NCBI GenBank assembly: GCA_017449285.1
Contig: JAFSJX010000075.1
Location: forward strand, 1-64,000
Direction of reading: 5' to 3'
Source of the DNA: Treponema sp.
GTDB lineage: Bacteria; Spirochaetota; Spirochaetia; Treponematales; Treponemataceae
Length of the DNA stretch: 64,000 bases
This document shows positions 23,328 to 31,917 of the stretch, one piece after another. The position numbers were made by a program, and so were the translations under genes. The notes beneath the pieces are model-generated. The model was not told the origin of the DNA. It was given only the letters and a program-made list of their open reading frames with translations, and did not search any database. Each line of letters begins with the position of its first letter. Within the stretch, counting starts at the first letter, position 1.

Positions 23328-24260
23328 CTAGAAATTTAACGTGAGGATGACGCTACCAGTAGATGATGATGGCGTTTCAATCGGAGTCAGTGCGGCAGGC
23401 GGATTATCCGCAGGACCTCCCATAGAAACCGCATTCGTCGCAGCAGCAGTCTGAGTGCCGCTACCCATTCCAATCGCATCGTTTGCCGCTTTTGTCTCAG
23501 GTTTTTCGGTGCTGCCGTTTTCGTTGAAGCCCGCAGACTGACCTGCGCTTACAAGGAATGAATTCTTTGGGGCCAATCCATCGGAAACGGTTTCGGTGGT
23601 TGTTTTGGGGCTTGCGGAAATTTCTCTTTCAGCAGGTTTTTCTTCTTCAGCAGGAGCGTTTTCTTCAGCCCCGGCTCCTTCTTCAGCGCCAGCACCTTTG
23701 GCAACGCCGCCTTCTTCGCCACCGGCAACCGATTCTCCGTCAAAGTTTGTCACTACTTCTTCATCTTCTTCAATTTCTGCGCCATCGTGGCTCTCCAACC
23801 ATGTGGCAAAAGAACCTTGATACGCATCAAATATCGTAGACTGGAATCCGATTGCCGCGCCGATTATCGTACCACGGACAGAAGCCGTTGCGACCGGGCT
23901 TTTTACGGTAAAGCCTACGCGCCGGTTCTCAACCTTTTTGACATTTGCTTTGAGTGAGCCAGTATCCAAGAACACGCGGGTGTCGTCCTTTGTGCCTTTG
24001 TCGGTCAGCTGCTCAATCGTCACGCGGGAAAGCGGAGCAACCGAAACGGTGGATTCCTTAATCTTTAAGACCAGTTCCGACTTGAACCCAGTCTGAATAA
24101 TCGAGCCTTTTTTGAGGGAATCACCTATTGCCAGAGCCTTCCATGCGTCTCCGTCCTGCACTTCTACCTTGCCTTTTGCGGAAATAACCGTTGCTTCTAT
24201 TGCGGTGACCGCTGAAATTGCCATTGCCGCAAGAATTGCCGTTAAAACAAGTTTTTTCAT
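23328..24260 (-). CDS. FecR-domain envelope protein
   Basis: A 310-residue exported protein. It has a signal peptide (MKKLVLTAILAAMAISAVTA), then a FecR-type beta domain at about 22-140: GKVEVQDGDAWKALAIGDSL, KKGSIIQTGFKSELVLKI, GSLKANVKK and the conserved FTVKSPVATASVRGT. A low-complexity Ala/Glu/Pro stretch (AEEGAGAEENAPAEEEKPAE) follows, then a C-terminus rich in Ser/Pro/Thr ending in aromatic LNF. FecR domains sense or transmit envelope signals and are frequent neighbours of CHASE2 cyclases. It is the last gene of a three-gene operon divergent from such a cyclase. Confidence 0.82.
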   Translation of the reverse strand: MKKLVLTAILAAMAISAVTAIEATVISAKGKVEVQDGDAWKALAIGDSLKKGSIIQTGFKSELVLKIKESTVSVAPLSRVTIEQLTDKGTKDDTRVFLDTGSLKANVKKVENRRVGFTVKSPVATASVRGTIIGAAIGFQSTIFDAYQGSFATWLESHDGAEIEEDEEVVTNFDGESVAGGEEGGVAKGAGAEEGAGAEENAPAEEEKPAEREISASPKTTTETVSDGLAPKNSFLVSAGQSAGFNENGSTEKPETKAANDAIGMGSGTQTAAATNAVSMGGPADNPPAALTPIETPSSSTGSVILTLNF

Positions 24261-24270
24261 ATCTTACCCC

Positions 24271-25464
24271 CTAGAATGAGATTGCCGCTTTGAGCTGAAT
24301 ACAACTCTTGTTGCGGCTGTCGGAATCTTCTTTGTCATAATATTGATACATCGTGGCTCCAAGCGAAACATCGCTGACAATCTGCCAGTTTGCGTTCAGA
24401 CCGTATTGAAAGCCTTCGTATTCTATGGATTCAGCCGCATTGAAAATCACGTCGCCAGTCGCTCCCAAAAGGAGATTGCTGACTGGTTTGAGAGACATTG
24501 CGAGTCCTGTCCGAATTATGCCTGTGTATTCTGTCCGCCCGCTGAGCGCATTTGTTGCTGTCTGACTGGTAAATCCTGCGAACGGTTTGAAACTGCCTTG
24601 CTCGCCAGAAGCATACACACCGTTTACACCAATCGCGAGACTTTTGACTGGCGCATAGTAGGTTAAACCTGCTTTGCCCAAAAGCCCCATGTTCATATCG
24701 CCGCCATCATACGATGCGAAGCCGAGCGTACCGTTCAGATTGTAGTACACGGTAGAAAAGAGCGGACCTCCAAGAGAAAGTTCGCCGTACATACGATTGT
24801 AAGTTTCGTTTTCTAAGCGGAATGCGCCAAGAAACTGTGCCGAAATCGTCTGGTTTGCGGCGGCAAAGGAGAGGGAGAGTGCACCCACCGCATATTTTGC
24901 CGCTAACTGATAGATTTTGTCAGTATCTTCGACAAAGGACGGGTCAAGTATTGAAACGACCCGCGCATTTAGAAGACCTGTGTATCCTCCGTAAGCAGAA
25001 ACCCGAAGCCGCGACACTTCGTAGGAAAGCAGTAATCCGTCTGCTGTCTGGCTGAATACCAGTCCGCTCAAATCGCTGACAAAGAACCGACCTGCCGTTA
25101 CGTTGAATTTTCCGCTTTCTGTATCGACCTGCGTGGCGAATTTGAACAAATCAACATCAGCAGCGAACAGATTTTTGTCCTGCAAATCATCCAGACCAGA
25201 CAGATTAAAATATTTGCGCTCCCACTGGAAAAGCCCTTCCGCCGTGAAATAGGTGGTTCCTTTTTGGTTGAACGGAGTGCGAAGCCACAACGAGGCGGCA
25301 TTTTTCTGATTGAGCGCCAGTTTGCCGAAACCATTTCCATAGCCCGCCACATTGGTGAATTTGGAGTCGTTTGTTATCATGCCGCCAAAATCGACTGCTG
25401 AAGCGGTATAAATTGCGCCTGTAAAAAGCAATGCGGCAAACGCATAGGCAAGTGACTTTTTCAT
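24271..25464 (-). CDS. Outer-membrane beta-barrel protein, unknown family
   Basis: A 397-residue protein with signal peptide MKKSLAYAFAALLFTGAIYT-ASA. Alternating amphipathic strands with frequent Tyr, Phe and Gly run throughout (LWLRTPFNQKGTTYFTAEGL; KFNVTAGRFFVSDLSGLVFS; LSLGATMYQYYDKED). A terminal IQLKAAISF ends in Phe, as expected for BAM-dependent barrels. The strand count suggests about 16-18 strands. No specific substrate can be inferred. Its ATG overlaps the previous stop by four bases (ATGA), and the FecR gene starts ten bases after its stop. Confidence 0.78.
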   Translation of the reverse strand: MKKSLAYAFAALLFTGAIYTASAVDFGGMITNDSKFTNVAGYGNGFGKLALNQKNAASLWLRTPFNQKGTTYFTAEGLFQWERKYFNLSGLDDLQDKNLFAADVDLFKFATQVDTESGKFNVTAGRFFVSDLSGLVFSQTADGLLLSYEVSRLRVSAYGGYTGLLNARVVSILDPSFVEDTDKIYQLAAKYAVGALSLSFAAANQTISAQFLGAFRLENETYNRMYGELSLGGPLFSTVYYNLNGTLGFASYDGGDMNMGLLGKAGLTYYAPVKSLAIGVNGVYASGEQGSFKPFAGFTSQTATNALSGRTEYTGIIRTGLAMSLKPVSNLLLGATGDVIFNAAESIEYEGFQYGLNANWQIVSDVSLGATMYQYYDKEDSDSRNKSCIQLKAAISF

Positions 25465-25916
25465 TCTTCATTTCCTCCCGTAAGAGCAATGCAGCCGTTC
25501 AGAATGGCGATGGCATCCCTTCCATTTATGGACATGCCAGAATCAACGCTCTGTGGAAGAATGCCTTGTGCTTTCAGTTCCCGATAGGCATAACGTGGAT
25601 TATGGAAAAGACTGTAGAAAAGTCCGCCTTTTACCCCCGCCGCATCCGCACAGAGAAATGCCGCTTCCTGCAAAGGAATTTTGTCATCTATGCTTACATC
25701 GGGAGAAATAAGACCTGCCTGACGCAATGCCTCAAAGGACTGTTCATAAGAGGCATGGTCTGATACGCGCATATTGTAGACACCCGCAAGATAGGACATT
25801 TGTCCGTAGGTAACGTCTTTCGTTTTGATGATTTCAGAAATCTTTTCCGCGCTCTGTGCATGGACAGCGACACAACCGAGCAGGATGAGAGCGGACAACA
25901 AAAAATGTTTTTTCAT
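25461..25916 (-). CDS. Small exported protein, unknown
   Basis: A 151-residue protein with cleavable signal MKKHFLLSALILLGCVAVHA. The mature part is helical (VTYGQMSYLAGVYNMRVSD; ASYEQSFEALRQAGLI; LQEAAFLCADAAGVKGG; INGRDAIAILNGCIALTG). It is reminiscent of an S-layer-homology-type or tandem-helix periplasmic domain, but I do not recognise it. It is the first gene of the envelope operon, with AGAGGAG before the ATG and a four-base overlap with the barrel gene, so the three products probably act together. Confidence 0.7.
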   Translation of the reverse strand: MKKHFLLSALILLGCVAVHAQSAEKISEIIKTKDVTYGQMSYLAGVYNMRVSDHASYEQSFEALRQAGLISPDVSIDDKIPLQEAAFLCADAAGVKGGLFYSLFHNPRYAYRELKAQGILPQSVDSGMSINGRDAIAILNGCIALTGGNEE

Positions 25917-25960
25917 TCGTCAATCTCCTCTAAACTTTCTATAAATAATAGTTCATTTTA

Positions 25961-25989
25961 ATTATAACATATGATATACTTTTTGTCAT
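25961..25989 (-). promoter_or_regulatory. Promoter of the FecR envelope operon, overlapping the divergent cyclase start
   Basis: Minus strand ATGACA (25984-25989), 17 bases, TATAAT (25961-25966). The -35 covers the ATG of the cyclase gene. The cyclase -10 (TATACT, 25975-25980, plus strand) lies in the spacer, so the two promoters physically exclude each other. Confidence 0.6.
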
Positions 25990-28822
25990 GGGAAAGAAAC
26001 AAAAATCGTTATTTTTTACAAAATGGGCGGCAAAATTTTTTGTCGTGCTGATTATCCTCTTTTGGGTAACGCTTGCGGCTTTCGGTCTTCTGCAAAAGTT
26101 TGATTACCGTCTGTATGATTTGATGATGGGCTTGCGTCCGAATCCTGATGAGCGTCAGGAACTTTTGTTTGTTGAGGTTGACAATCAGTCTCTGGAAGCG
26201 ATGGGTCCATGGCCGTGGACGCGTGACATTATTGCCAATGCGCTGATTCGTATGAAAGAACTTGGTGCGAGCGAGTCTGTCTTCGATATTGAGTATCTTT
26301 CTCCCTCAAACATGGGTGTTAATCCCGATGCGCCAGCACAACTTGCGGCAGATTTTGACCAGCAGAAACAGGATATTTCCGATGTAGTCTCTGAACTGAC
26401 CAACGGTGTTTCCTCTGGAAGCGTGACCAAATCAGACCTGCCTGATATTTCACGTCAGATGGTTGAGGATTACATTTATCCTGGTCTTGATGCCTTGTAC
26501 GATTCCGTCCAACATTCAGTGTACCGTGACTTTGATGACATTTTTGCCCGTTCCCTACAGTTTTTCAGCAATGCGTGGCTGACGATAAATATTGCCGACA
26601 TTGGTATTACTCCTACGGAAGAAGAAAAGGCTTACGTTGTAAATCGGGCATTGTTCAAGAATGTTGAGGATGAAAAAAATCTTATTGCCGCTGACGGAGC
26701 ATTCTATGCCGCTGACCAGGGCAATCTTCCTGGCTTTGCCCCTGCGATTTATCCGTTTATGCGGCGCGCAAAAGGAGCGGGATTTACGAACATCGTGCTT
26801 GACGGAGACGGAACGCGCCGAAGGGTCATTTTGTTCAACAAGCAGGGAGATAACGGCTACGTTGGTCAGCTGGTGGTTGCCCCGTTGCTCAAAAAACTTG
26901 ACGTGCAGAAAGTTGTACGTCATTCCCGCAGCGTGGAACTGGTCGGCACAAAAATTCCGGGAAGGACATCCCGAACCGACATCACCATTCCGCTGGATTC
27001 ACATGGAAGAATGAATATCAACTGGTTGCACAAAGAATTCGTGGATTCATTCCGTCACGAAAGCATTTTGTCTCTTGCCCAGCTGGATGATTTGGAGAAC
27101 AACATCGTAGCATATCTTTCCGGGCTGAGTGGCTATGTGCTGACAACTGATGACGGAACTCCGCTTTCATACTACGAGACGGTTAATTCGCTTCTGAATG
27201 ATTATGCCGACATCGTTGCTTACAAGGAACATCTGCTTTCCCGCTGTGAGGGATACGATATAGACGGAGCGGCAATAGACGGTGGCATCGGCGAAGAAGA
27301 GTATGCGGAATACTTTGCCGCCCGCGCAGCATTTTTTGACGGTGTGACGCAATTCCTTTCTGGCGCATCCTACGATGAGATTACCGCCCGTCTTGAAGAA
27401 CTAAAAGACCTTTTGACCGAAGAGCAGTATCAGACGAATCTTTCCGGCGTGAACAGCATTTTCAGCGACTTAAAGGAGCAGTCCGAGTTGTATGCCTCTT
27501 ACATCACCGAGATGCGCAAAAATTATGAGCACGCTTTCTGTATCATCGGAAATACCGCCAGCAGCACAACCGATTTGGGAAACACTCCGTTTAACCGCGC
27601 ATACCCGAACGTGGGAACGCATGCGAACGTGTACAATACGATTGTCAATCAGGATTTTATCACGCCGATAGACTGGCAGATAGGTGCGCTCTTTACTATT
27701 ATATTGACGTTGCTCTACGTATTCTTGACGGACGGCAAAAAGGCATGGATTCAGAACTTTTACGGCGTATTGCTGGTGCTTTTGGTCATTCTTGTGCCGA
27801 TTCTGCTGATGGCATTTGCGGGTATCTATAGCCCTGTGGTTACGCCTGTGCTGATAGCCTTTACGTCTTTCCTTGTGGTGACAATCCTGCACTTTATCAC
27901 GAGCGAAAAAGACAAGTCATTCTTGCGGAGCGCGTTCAGCACCTACCTTTCCCCCACCGTCGTTGACCAAATTGTAAAAGACCCGTCAAAACTGACCCTT
28001 GGCGGCGAAGAAAAGGAACTGACTGCATTGTTCAGCGACATCCGCTCGTTCTCCACGTTCAGCGAAATGGTCACCCCGACCAAACTTGTCCGCGTGCTGA
28101 ACGAATACCTTGGCGCGATGAGCGACTGCATTCTTGCCGAGAACGGAACGATAGATAAATACATCGGAGACGCAATCGTTTCGTTCTTTGGTGCGCCAAT
28201 TGACTTGGAGAACCATGCCTTTGCTTCAGCCGTCGCCGCAATTCGCATGAAACAGGCAGAAAAGGCCTACAACGACGAGCATTTTGCAAGCGGCGACATT
28301 CCCATGCTCCTTCAGACCCGCATCGGTTTGAATTCGGGAAGCATGGTCGTGGGCAACATGGGAACGGACAACAAGATGAACTACACGATGATGGGCGACA
28401 ACGTAAACCTTGCGAGCCGCTTGGAAGGCGTAAACAAAATCTACCACTCTTGGATTCTTTGTTCCGAAACCACCTGGCAAATTGCAAACCGTGGCGAGCA
28501 TAACGGCATTCTGGTTGGTCGCCCGTTTGACAGGGTTCGCGTTGTGGGAAAAGAACAGCCCGTTCAGTTGTACAATATTCTTGGCTTCAAGAGCGAAATG
28601 ACGAACACCGAACTAGAGATGGTTGACGTGTTCCAGGGCGCAATTGATTTGTACCTTAAACGCGAATTCACCAAGGCGCAGCATCTTTTTGAGGAAGCAA
28701 ACAAAGTCCTTCCCGATGAAACGTCGCTGATGTTTGCCGACCGCTGCAAGGAATACCTGAGCGCGAATCTCCCCGAAGACTGGGACGGCGTGTACCAAAT
28801 GACCACAAAGGGGCATGATTAA
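25988..28822 (+). CDS. CHASE2-domain adenylate/guanylate cyclase
   Basis: A 944-residue receptor. One membrane helix at about 15-35 leads into a long extracytoplasmic CHASE2 sensor (FDYRLYDLMMGLRPNPDERQ, VEVDNQSLEAMGPWPWTRD, ESVFDIEYLSPS). Three helices follow at about 560-640, then a class III cyclase domain at about 675-860. Metal-binding aspartates are in LFSDIRSFSTFSE and DKYIGDAIVSFFGAP, and the nucleotide/transition-state segment is MMGDNVNLASRLEG. The Lys and Asp at the base-recognising positions favour ATP, so cAMP is the likely product. A TPR-like tail (EFTKAQHLFEEANKVLP) ends the protein. The ATG lies seven bases after TATACT. Divergent FecR and barrel genes suggest an envelope-sensing unit. 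Confidence 0.9.
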   Translation: MGKKQKSLFFTKWAAKFFVVLIILFWVTLAAFGLLQKFDYRLYDLMMGLRPNPDERQELLFVEVDNQSLEAMGPWPWTRDIIANALIRMKELGASESVFDIEYLSPSNMGVNPDAPAQLAADFDQQKQDISDVVSELTNGVSSGSVTKSDLPDISRQMVEDYIYPGLDALYDSVQHSVYRDFDDIFARSLQFFSNAWLTINIADIGITPTEEEKAYVVNRALFKNVEDEKNLIAADGAFYAADQGNLPGFAPAIYPFMRRAKGAGFTNIVLDGDGTRRRVILFNKQGDNGYVGQLVVAPLLKKLDVQKVVRHSRSVELVGTKIPGRTSRTDITIPLDSHGRMNINWLHKEFVDSFRHESILSLAQLDDLENNIVAYLSGLSGYVLTTDDGTPLSYYETVNSLLNDYADIVAYKEHLLSRCEGYDIDGAAIDGGIGEEEYAEYFAARAAFFDGVTQFLSGASYDEITARLEELKDLLTEEQYQTNLSGVNSIFSDLKEQSELYASYITEMRKNYEHAFCIIGNTASSTTDLGNTPFNRAYPNVGTHANVYNTIVNQDFITPIDWQIGALFTIILTLLYVFLTDGKKAWIQNFYGVLLVLLVILVPILLMAFAGIYSPVVTPVLIAFTSFLVVTILHFITSEKDKSFLRSAFSTYLSPTVVDQIVKDPSKLTLGGEEKELTALFSDIRSFSTFSEMVTPTKLVRVLNEYLGAMSDCILAENGTIDKYIGDAIVSFFGAPIDLENHAFASAVAAIRMKQAEKAYNDEHFASGDIPMLLQTRIGLNSGSMVVGNMGTDNKMNYTMMGDNVNLASRLEGVNKIYHSWILCSETTWQIANRGEHNGILVGRPFDRVRVVGKEQPVQLYNILGFKSEMTNTELEMVDVFQGAIDLYLKREFTKAQHLFEEANKVLPDETSLMFADRCKEYLSANLPEDWDGVYQMTTKGHD

Positions 28823-28980
28823 TGACAGGGGATACCTGCGACGCTACGAGAACCTGGATGCCGATGAAGTGCTACGGGAATTAGTGTGAGGGAAATTTCT
28901 TTCTAAAACTTTTTTCCGATACCCACTATAAATTCTCCCGCAAATTCGCTACACTGTATGCGGATAAATCTGAGGAACGT
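28823..28980 (+). other. Intergenic spacer with short coding-like remnant
   Basis: Directly after the cyclase stop, 20 codons read GYLRRYENLDADEVLRELV and stop, which looks like the tail of a lost protein but has no start. Nothing else is evident except the GAGGAACGT ribosome-binding region before gatB. Confidence 0.3.
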
Positions 28981-30516
28981 ATGGCTATTGACAAATACGA
29001 AATTGTAATCGGGTGCGAGATACACACGCAGCTTCTGACGAATACAAAGGCATTCTGCGCCTGCGAGAACCGTTACGGCGGTATGCCCAACACACGTGTC
29101 TGCCCGGTCTGCTTGGGATTGCCGGGCGCAATGCCCAGAATTAGCAAGGGCTATGTTGAACTTGGTGCGGTGGCGGGTCTTGCGCTCAACTGCAATATCG
29201 CTCATTTTACCAAATTTGACCGCAAGCACTATTTTTACCCGGACTTGACCAAGGGCTATCAGATTACGCAGTACGATATTCCGCTGTGTACGGACGGTTT
29301 TGTTGATTTGCCTCTTTCACATTTTCCCAAGGACGAGCAGGTTGGCGGCTCAAAACACCGTCCAAATAATTTCAAGGGCGAGCCGTGCATTATCGACAAT
29401 AAATATCGCCGTGTACGCATTGAGCGAATCCACTTGGAAGAGGACGTAGGAAAGAGCCTTCACTTGCAGGGCGCGCACTCATACATTGACTACAACCGCT
29501 CAGGCACTCCGCTCATCGAAATCGTCACCAAGCCGGACATGTCTTCCCCGGACGAGGCGGCTCTTTTTATGCAGACGGTGCAGGAAATCCTTCGCTATGT
29601 AAAAGTCACTGCGGGAAACCTTGAAGAAGGAAACATGCGCTGTGACGCGAACATCAACCTGAACGTGTGGGAAGACGGCAAACTCTACCACACGCCCATT
29701 TCCGAAATCAAAAACCTCAACTCTTTCAAGGCAATCCGCGAGGCCTGTACCTACGAGGCAAAACGGCAGTTGGAGGAATTTCAGAACGACCGGCAGGAAT
29801 TCAACGCGGGCTTTAAGGTCACCATTGGCTGGGACGAGGCAAAAGGTCAGACGGTCGTGCAGCGTACCAAAAACTCATTTGTTGACTACCGCTTTGTCGT
29901 AGAGCCGGACATCAAGCCTTTTTCTGTGAGCGATGATTTGATTAACCGTGCGGGCGGCAGGGTAGGTGAACTTCCCGAGGCAAAACGCACCCGCTTAAAG
30001 AAGGATTATGGGCTTTCTGACTTTGACGTGGAGACTCTGACTTCTACCCGCGAACTTTCCCTTTGGTTTGAGGAAGCGGCTAAGGGCGCAAAAGATGTCA
30101 AAAAAGTCGCCAACTGGATTCTTGCGGAACTTCTTGCTGTCCTCAATGAAAAGAACATTACAATCAGCGAGGTCAACATCAAGCCCGCCCACATCACGGA
30201 ACTGGTAAACGCCATCGCCGACAAAAAAATCACTTCGGCTCAGGGAAAGACCGTCTTTGCCAAAATGCTTGAAAGCGGCAAAATGCCTGCACAAATTATC
30301 AAAGACGAGGGCATGGAAAGCGTGTCTGACACGGGCGCGATTGAAGCAATCGTTGACCAGGTTATCGCCGACAATCCCAAGGCTGTCGCTGACTTCAAGG
30401 GCGGAAAGACCAATGTGGTCGGCTGGCTCATGGGTCAGGTGATGAAGGCAAGTCAGGGCAAGGCAAATCCCGGCGTTGCGACTAAACTTGTGCAGGAAAA
30501 ACTGGCGAAACTGTAG
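28981..30516 (+). CDS. gatB: Asp-tRNA(Asn)/Glu-tRNA(Gln) amidotransferase subunit B
   Basis: A 511-residue tRNA-dependent amidotransferase subunit. It phosphorylates the mischarged aminoacyl-tRNA and passes ammonia from GatA to make Gln-tRNA(Gln) or Asn-tRNA(Asn). EIVIGCEIHTQLLTNTKAFC opens the protein. The zinc-like cysteines lie in CACENRYGG and CPVCLGLPGAMP. The kinase-pocket blocks are DRKHYFYPDLTKGYQITQYD and DYNRSGTPLIEIVT. The C-terminal YqeY-like tRNA-binding tail (IEAIVDQVIADNPKAVADFK, VGWLMGQVMKASQGKANP) is complete. gatC and gatA are not adjacent, so the complex is encoded at separate loci. A reversed family-2 repeat starts 11 bases after the stop. Confidence 0.96.
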   Translation: MAIDKYEIVIGCEIHTQLLTNTKAFCACENRYGGMPNTRVCPVCLGLPGAMPRISKGYVELGAVAGLALNCNIAHFTKFDRKHYFYPDLTKGYQITQYDIPLCTDGFVDLPLSHFPKDEQVGGSKHRPNNFKGEPCIIDNKYRRVRIERIHLEEDVGKSLHLQGAHSYIDYNRSGTPLIEIVTKPDMSSPDEAALFMQTVQEILRYVKVTAGNLEEGNMRCDANINLNVWEDGKLYHTPISEIKNLNSFKAIREACTYEAKRQLEEFQNDRQEFNAGFKVTIGWDEAKGQTVVQRTKNSFVDYRFVVEPDIKPFSVSDDLINRAGGRVGELPEAKRTRLKKDYGLSDFDVETLTSTRELSLWFEEAAKGAKDVKKVANWILAELLAVLNEKNITISEVNIKPAHITELVNAIADKKITSAQGKTVFAKMLESGKMPAQIIKDEGMESVSDTGAIEAIVDQVIADNPKAVADFKGGKTNVVGWLMGQVMKASQGKANPGVATKLVQEKLAKL

Positions 30517-30527
30517 CGGGGTCGTTC

Positions 30528-30624
30528 CGTGCGCAAGGGTATGTAGCCCCGCAGTTCGAGACGCGAAGCGTCGGAGAATGAGCGTGAGCGAAGGGCGGAA
30601 CACCCGACCCGTAGGGATGCGCCC
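30528..30624 (-). repeat. Family-2 repeat, copy 2 (reverse)
   Basis: The reverse complement starts GGGCGCATCCCTACGGGTCG, continues with a variable GC-rich hairpin (GACGCTTCGCGTC) and ends ATACCCTTGCGCACGG. Confidence 0.7.
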
Positions 30625-30647
30625 AAAATCAGCACGAAATCGCCTTA

Positions 30648-30676
30648 TTGAAAAAAAACTGTTTTTCTGGTAAAAT
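30648..30676 (+). promoter_or_regulatory. Promoter of the TrpX-like gene
   Basis: TTGAAA (30648-30653), 17 bases, then TAAAAT (30671-30676). The GTGAGGATTGT site lies before the ATG at 30713. Confidence 0.55.
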
Positions 30677-30712
30677 CGAAGCAACATTTTTTCCAAAAAA
30701 AGTGAGGATTGT

Positions 30713-31687
30713 ATGAAGAAGAGCGTGTTGGTTCTTTTGGCGTTGGCTGTTGCTTTGGTGGCGACAGGTTGTTCAAAAAAGACGGTGGCTTCCGCTTCTG
30801 CTGCGACGGAAACCAAAACGGCAAAATTGAAGGTTGGCGTTATTCAGCTGGTGGAACATCCGGCTTTGGACGGCGCATATCAAGGTTTTGTCGATGGTCT
30901 TGCGGATGCGGGATATAAAAATGGCGAGAATATCTCTATTGATTATCAGAATGCGCAGGGCGAACAGGCAAACTGTGTGACAATTGCGAACAAATTGGTA
31001 AATGACAAGGATGATTTGATTTTGGCGATTGCGACTCCTGCGGCTCAGGCGGTTGCGCAGTTGACCCAGACTATCCCCGTTTTGATTACGGCTGTTACAG
31101 ACCCCGAATCTGCAAAATTGGTGCAGTCAAATACACATCCGGGAAATAACGTGACAGGTACGAGCGACTTGACTCCGGTTTCTGCTCAGATTGACTTGCT
31201 GAAGCGTGTCGTCCCGAATGCAAAAACAGTCGGGCTTATGTTCTGCTCCAGCGAACAGAACAGCATCTTCCAGATTCAGTTGGCAAAGGATGCGTGTACT
31301 CGTTCTGGGCTGAAATATATCGAAGGTTCAGTTTCTAACAGCAACGAAATTCAGCAGGTCACTCAGAGTTTGGTCGGTAAGGTTGATGCAATTTATGTTC
31401 CGACGGACAATATGCTGGCTGCGGGTATGCCGTTGTTGGCACAGGTTGCGAACGAAGCGAAGATTCCGACGATTGTCGGCGAAGACGGCATGGTTAAGAG
31501 CGGTGGTATGGTCACCTATGGAATCAACTACTACGAACTCGGAAAACAGACTGCAGCGATGGCTGTAAAAGTTCTGAAAGGCGAGGCAAACCCCGCTGAT
31601 ATGCCGATTGAATATCTTGAAAAATGTGATTTAAGCTACAACAGCGATTCTCTTGCAAAAGTCGGAATTACGTTGCCGAAACTGTAA
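30713..31687 (+). CDS. ABC transporter substrate-binding lipoprotein, TrpX/TyrX-like
   Basis: A 324-residue periplasmic binding protein of the PF04392 type, often linked to tryptophan or tyrosine uptake. The lipoprotein signal MKKSVLVLLALAVALVATGC is followed by KLKVGVIQLVEHPALDGAYQ, the conserved opening. Further blocks are DLILAIATPAAQAVAQLTQT, PVLITAVTDPESAKLV, GNNVTGTSDLTPVSAQIDLL and YVPTDNMLAAGMPLLAQVA. Its usual permease and ATPase genes are not downstream; a repeat and a convergent MATE gene follow. It is therefore an orphan binding protein or works with components encoded elsewhere. The ligand assignment is by family only. Confidence 0.85.
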   Translation: MKKSVLVLLALAVALVATGCSKKTVASASAATETKTAKLKVGVIQLVEHPALDGAYQGFVDGLADAGYKNGENISIDYQNAQGEQANCVTIANKLVNDKDDLILAIATPAAQAVAQLTQTIPVLITAVTDPESAKLVQSNTHPGNNVTGTSDLTPVSAQIDLLKRVVPNAKTVGLMFCSSEQNSIFQIQLAKDACTRSGLKYIEGSVSNSNEIQQVTQSLVGKVDAIYVPTDNMLAAGMPLLAQVANEAKIPTIVGEDGMVKSGGMVTYGINYYELGKQTAAMAVKVLKGEANPADMPIEYLEKCDLSYNSDSLAKVGITLPKL

Positions 31688-31694
31688 TTCTTTA

Positions 31695-31917
31695 GGGGGG
31701 GGCGTTCCCCAGCGCGCAAAATGTCCTTGTTTTGCGCACTGGGTCGCTACGTTCGCCGTTCCGCTTGCGCTCCATACCTGCGGTACGCCTTACGGCGCGG
31801 CTTCCATCGCTAACGCACGCGCATGGAAGCGCGTTCCATTAGCAAAGACGGCAGCTAGTCCTGCCGTCGCATTTGCGTAAAACAGGAGGTTTTACGCAAT
31901 ATGCCCTATCGCTAACG
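31695..31917 (+). repeat. Family-2 repeat, copy 3
   Basis: Starts with eight G (GGGGGGGGCGTTCCCC) eight bases after a stop codon. It contains ACTGGGTCGCTACGTTCG and several hairpins (GCGCAAAATG/CTTGTTTTGCGC; GGTACGCCTTACGGCGC). It ends CCCTATCGCTAACGC, where the final bases overlap the stop codon of the convergent MATE gene. Confidence 0.7.

Noticed and set aside
31695-31702. G8 run as a second phase-variation switch
   Set aside because: It is intergenic, after a stop codon and inside a repeat element, with no start codon or promoter that it could affect.
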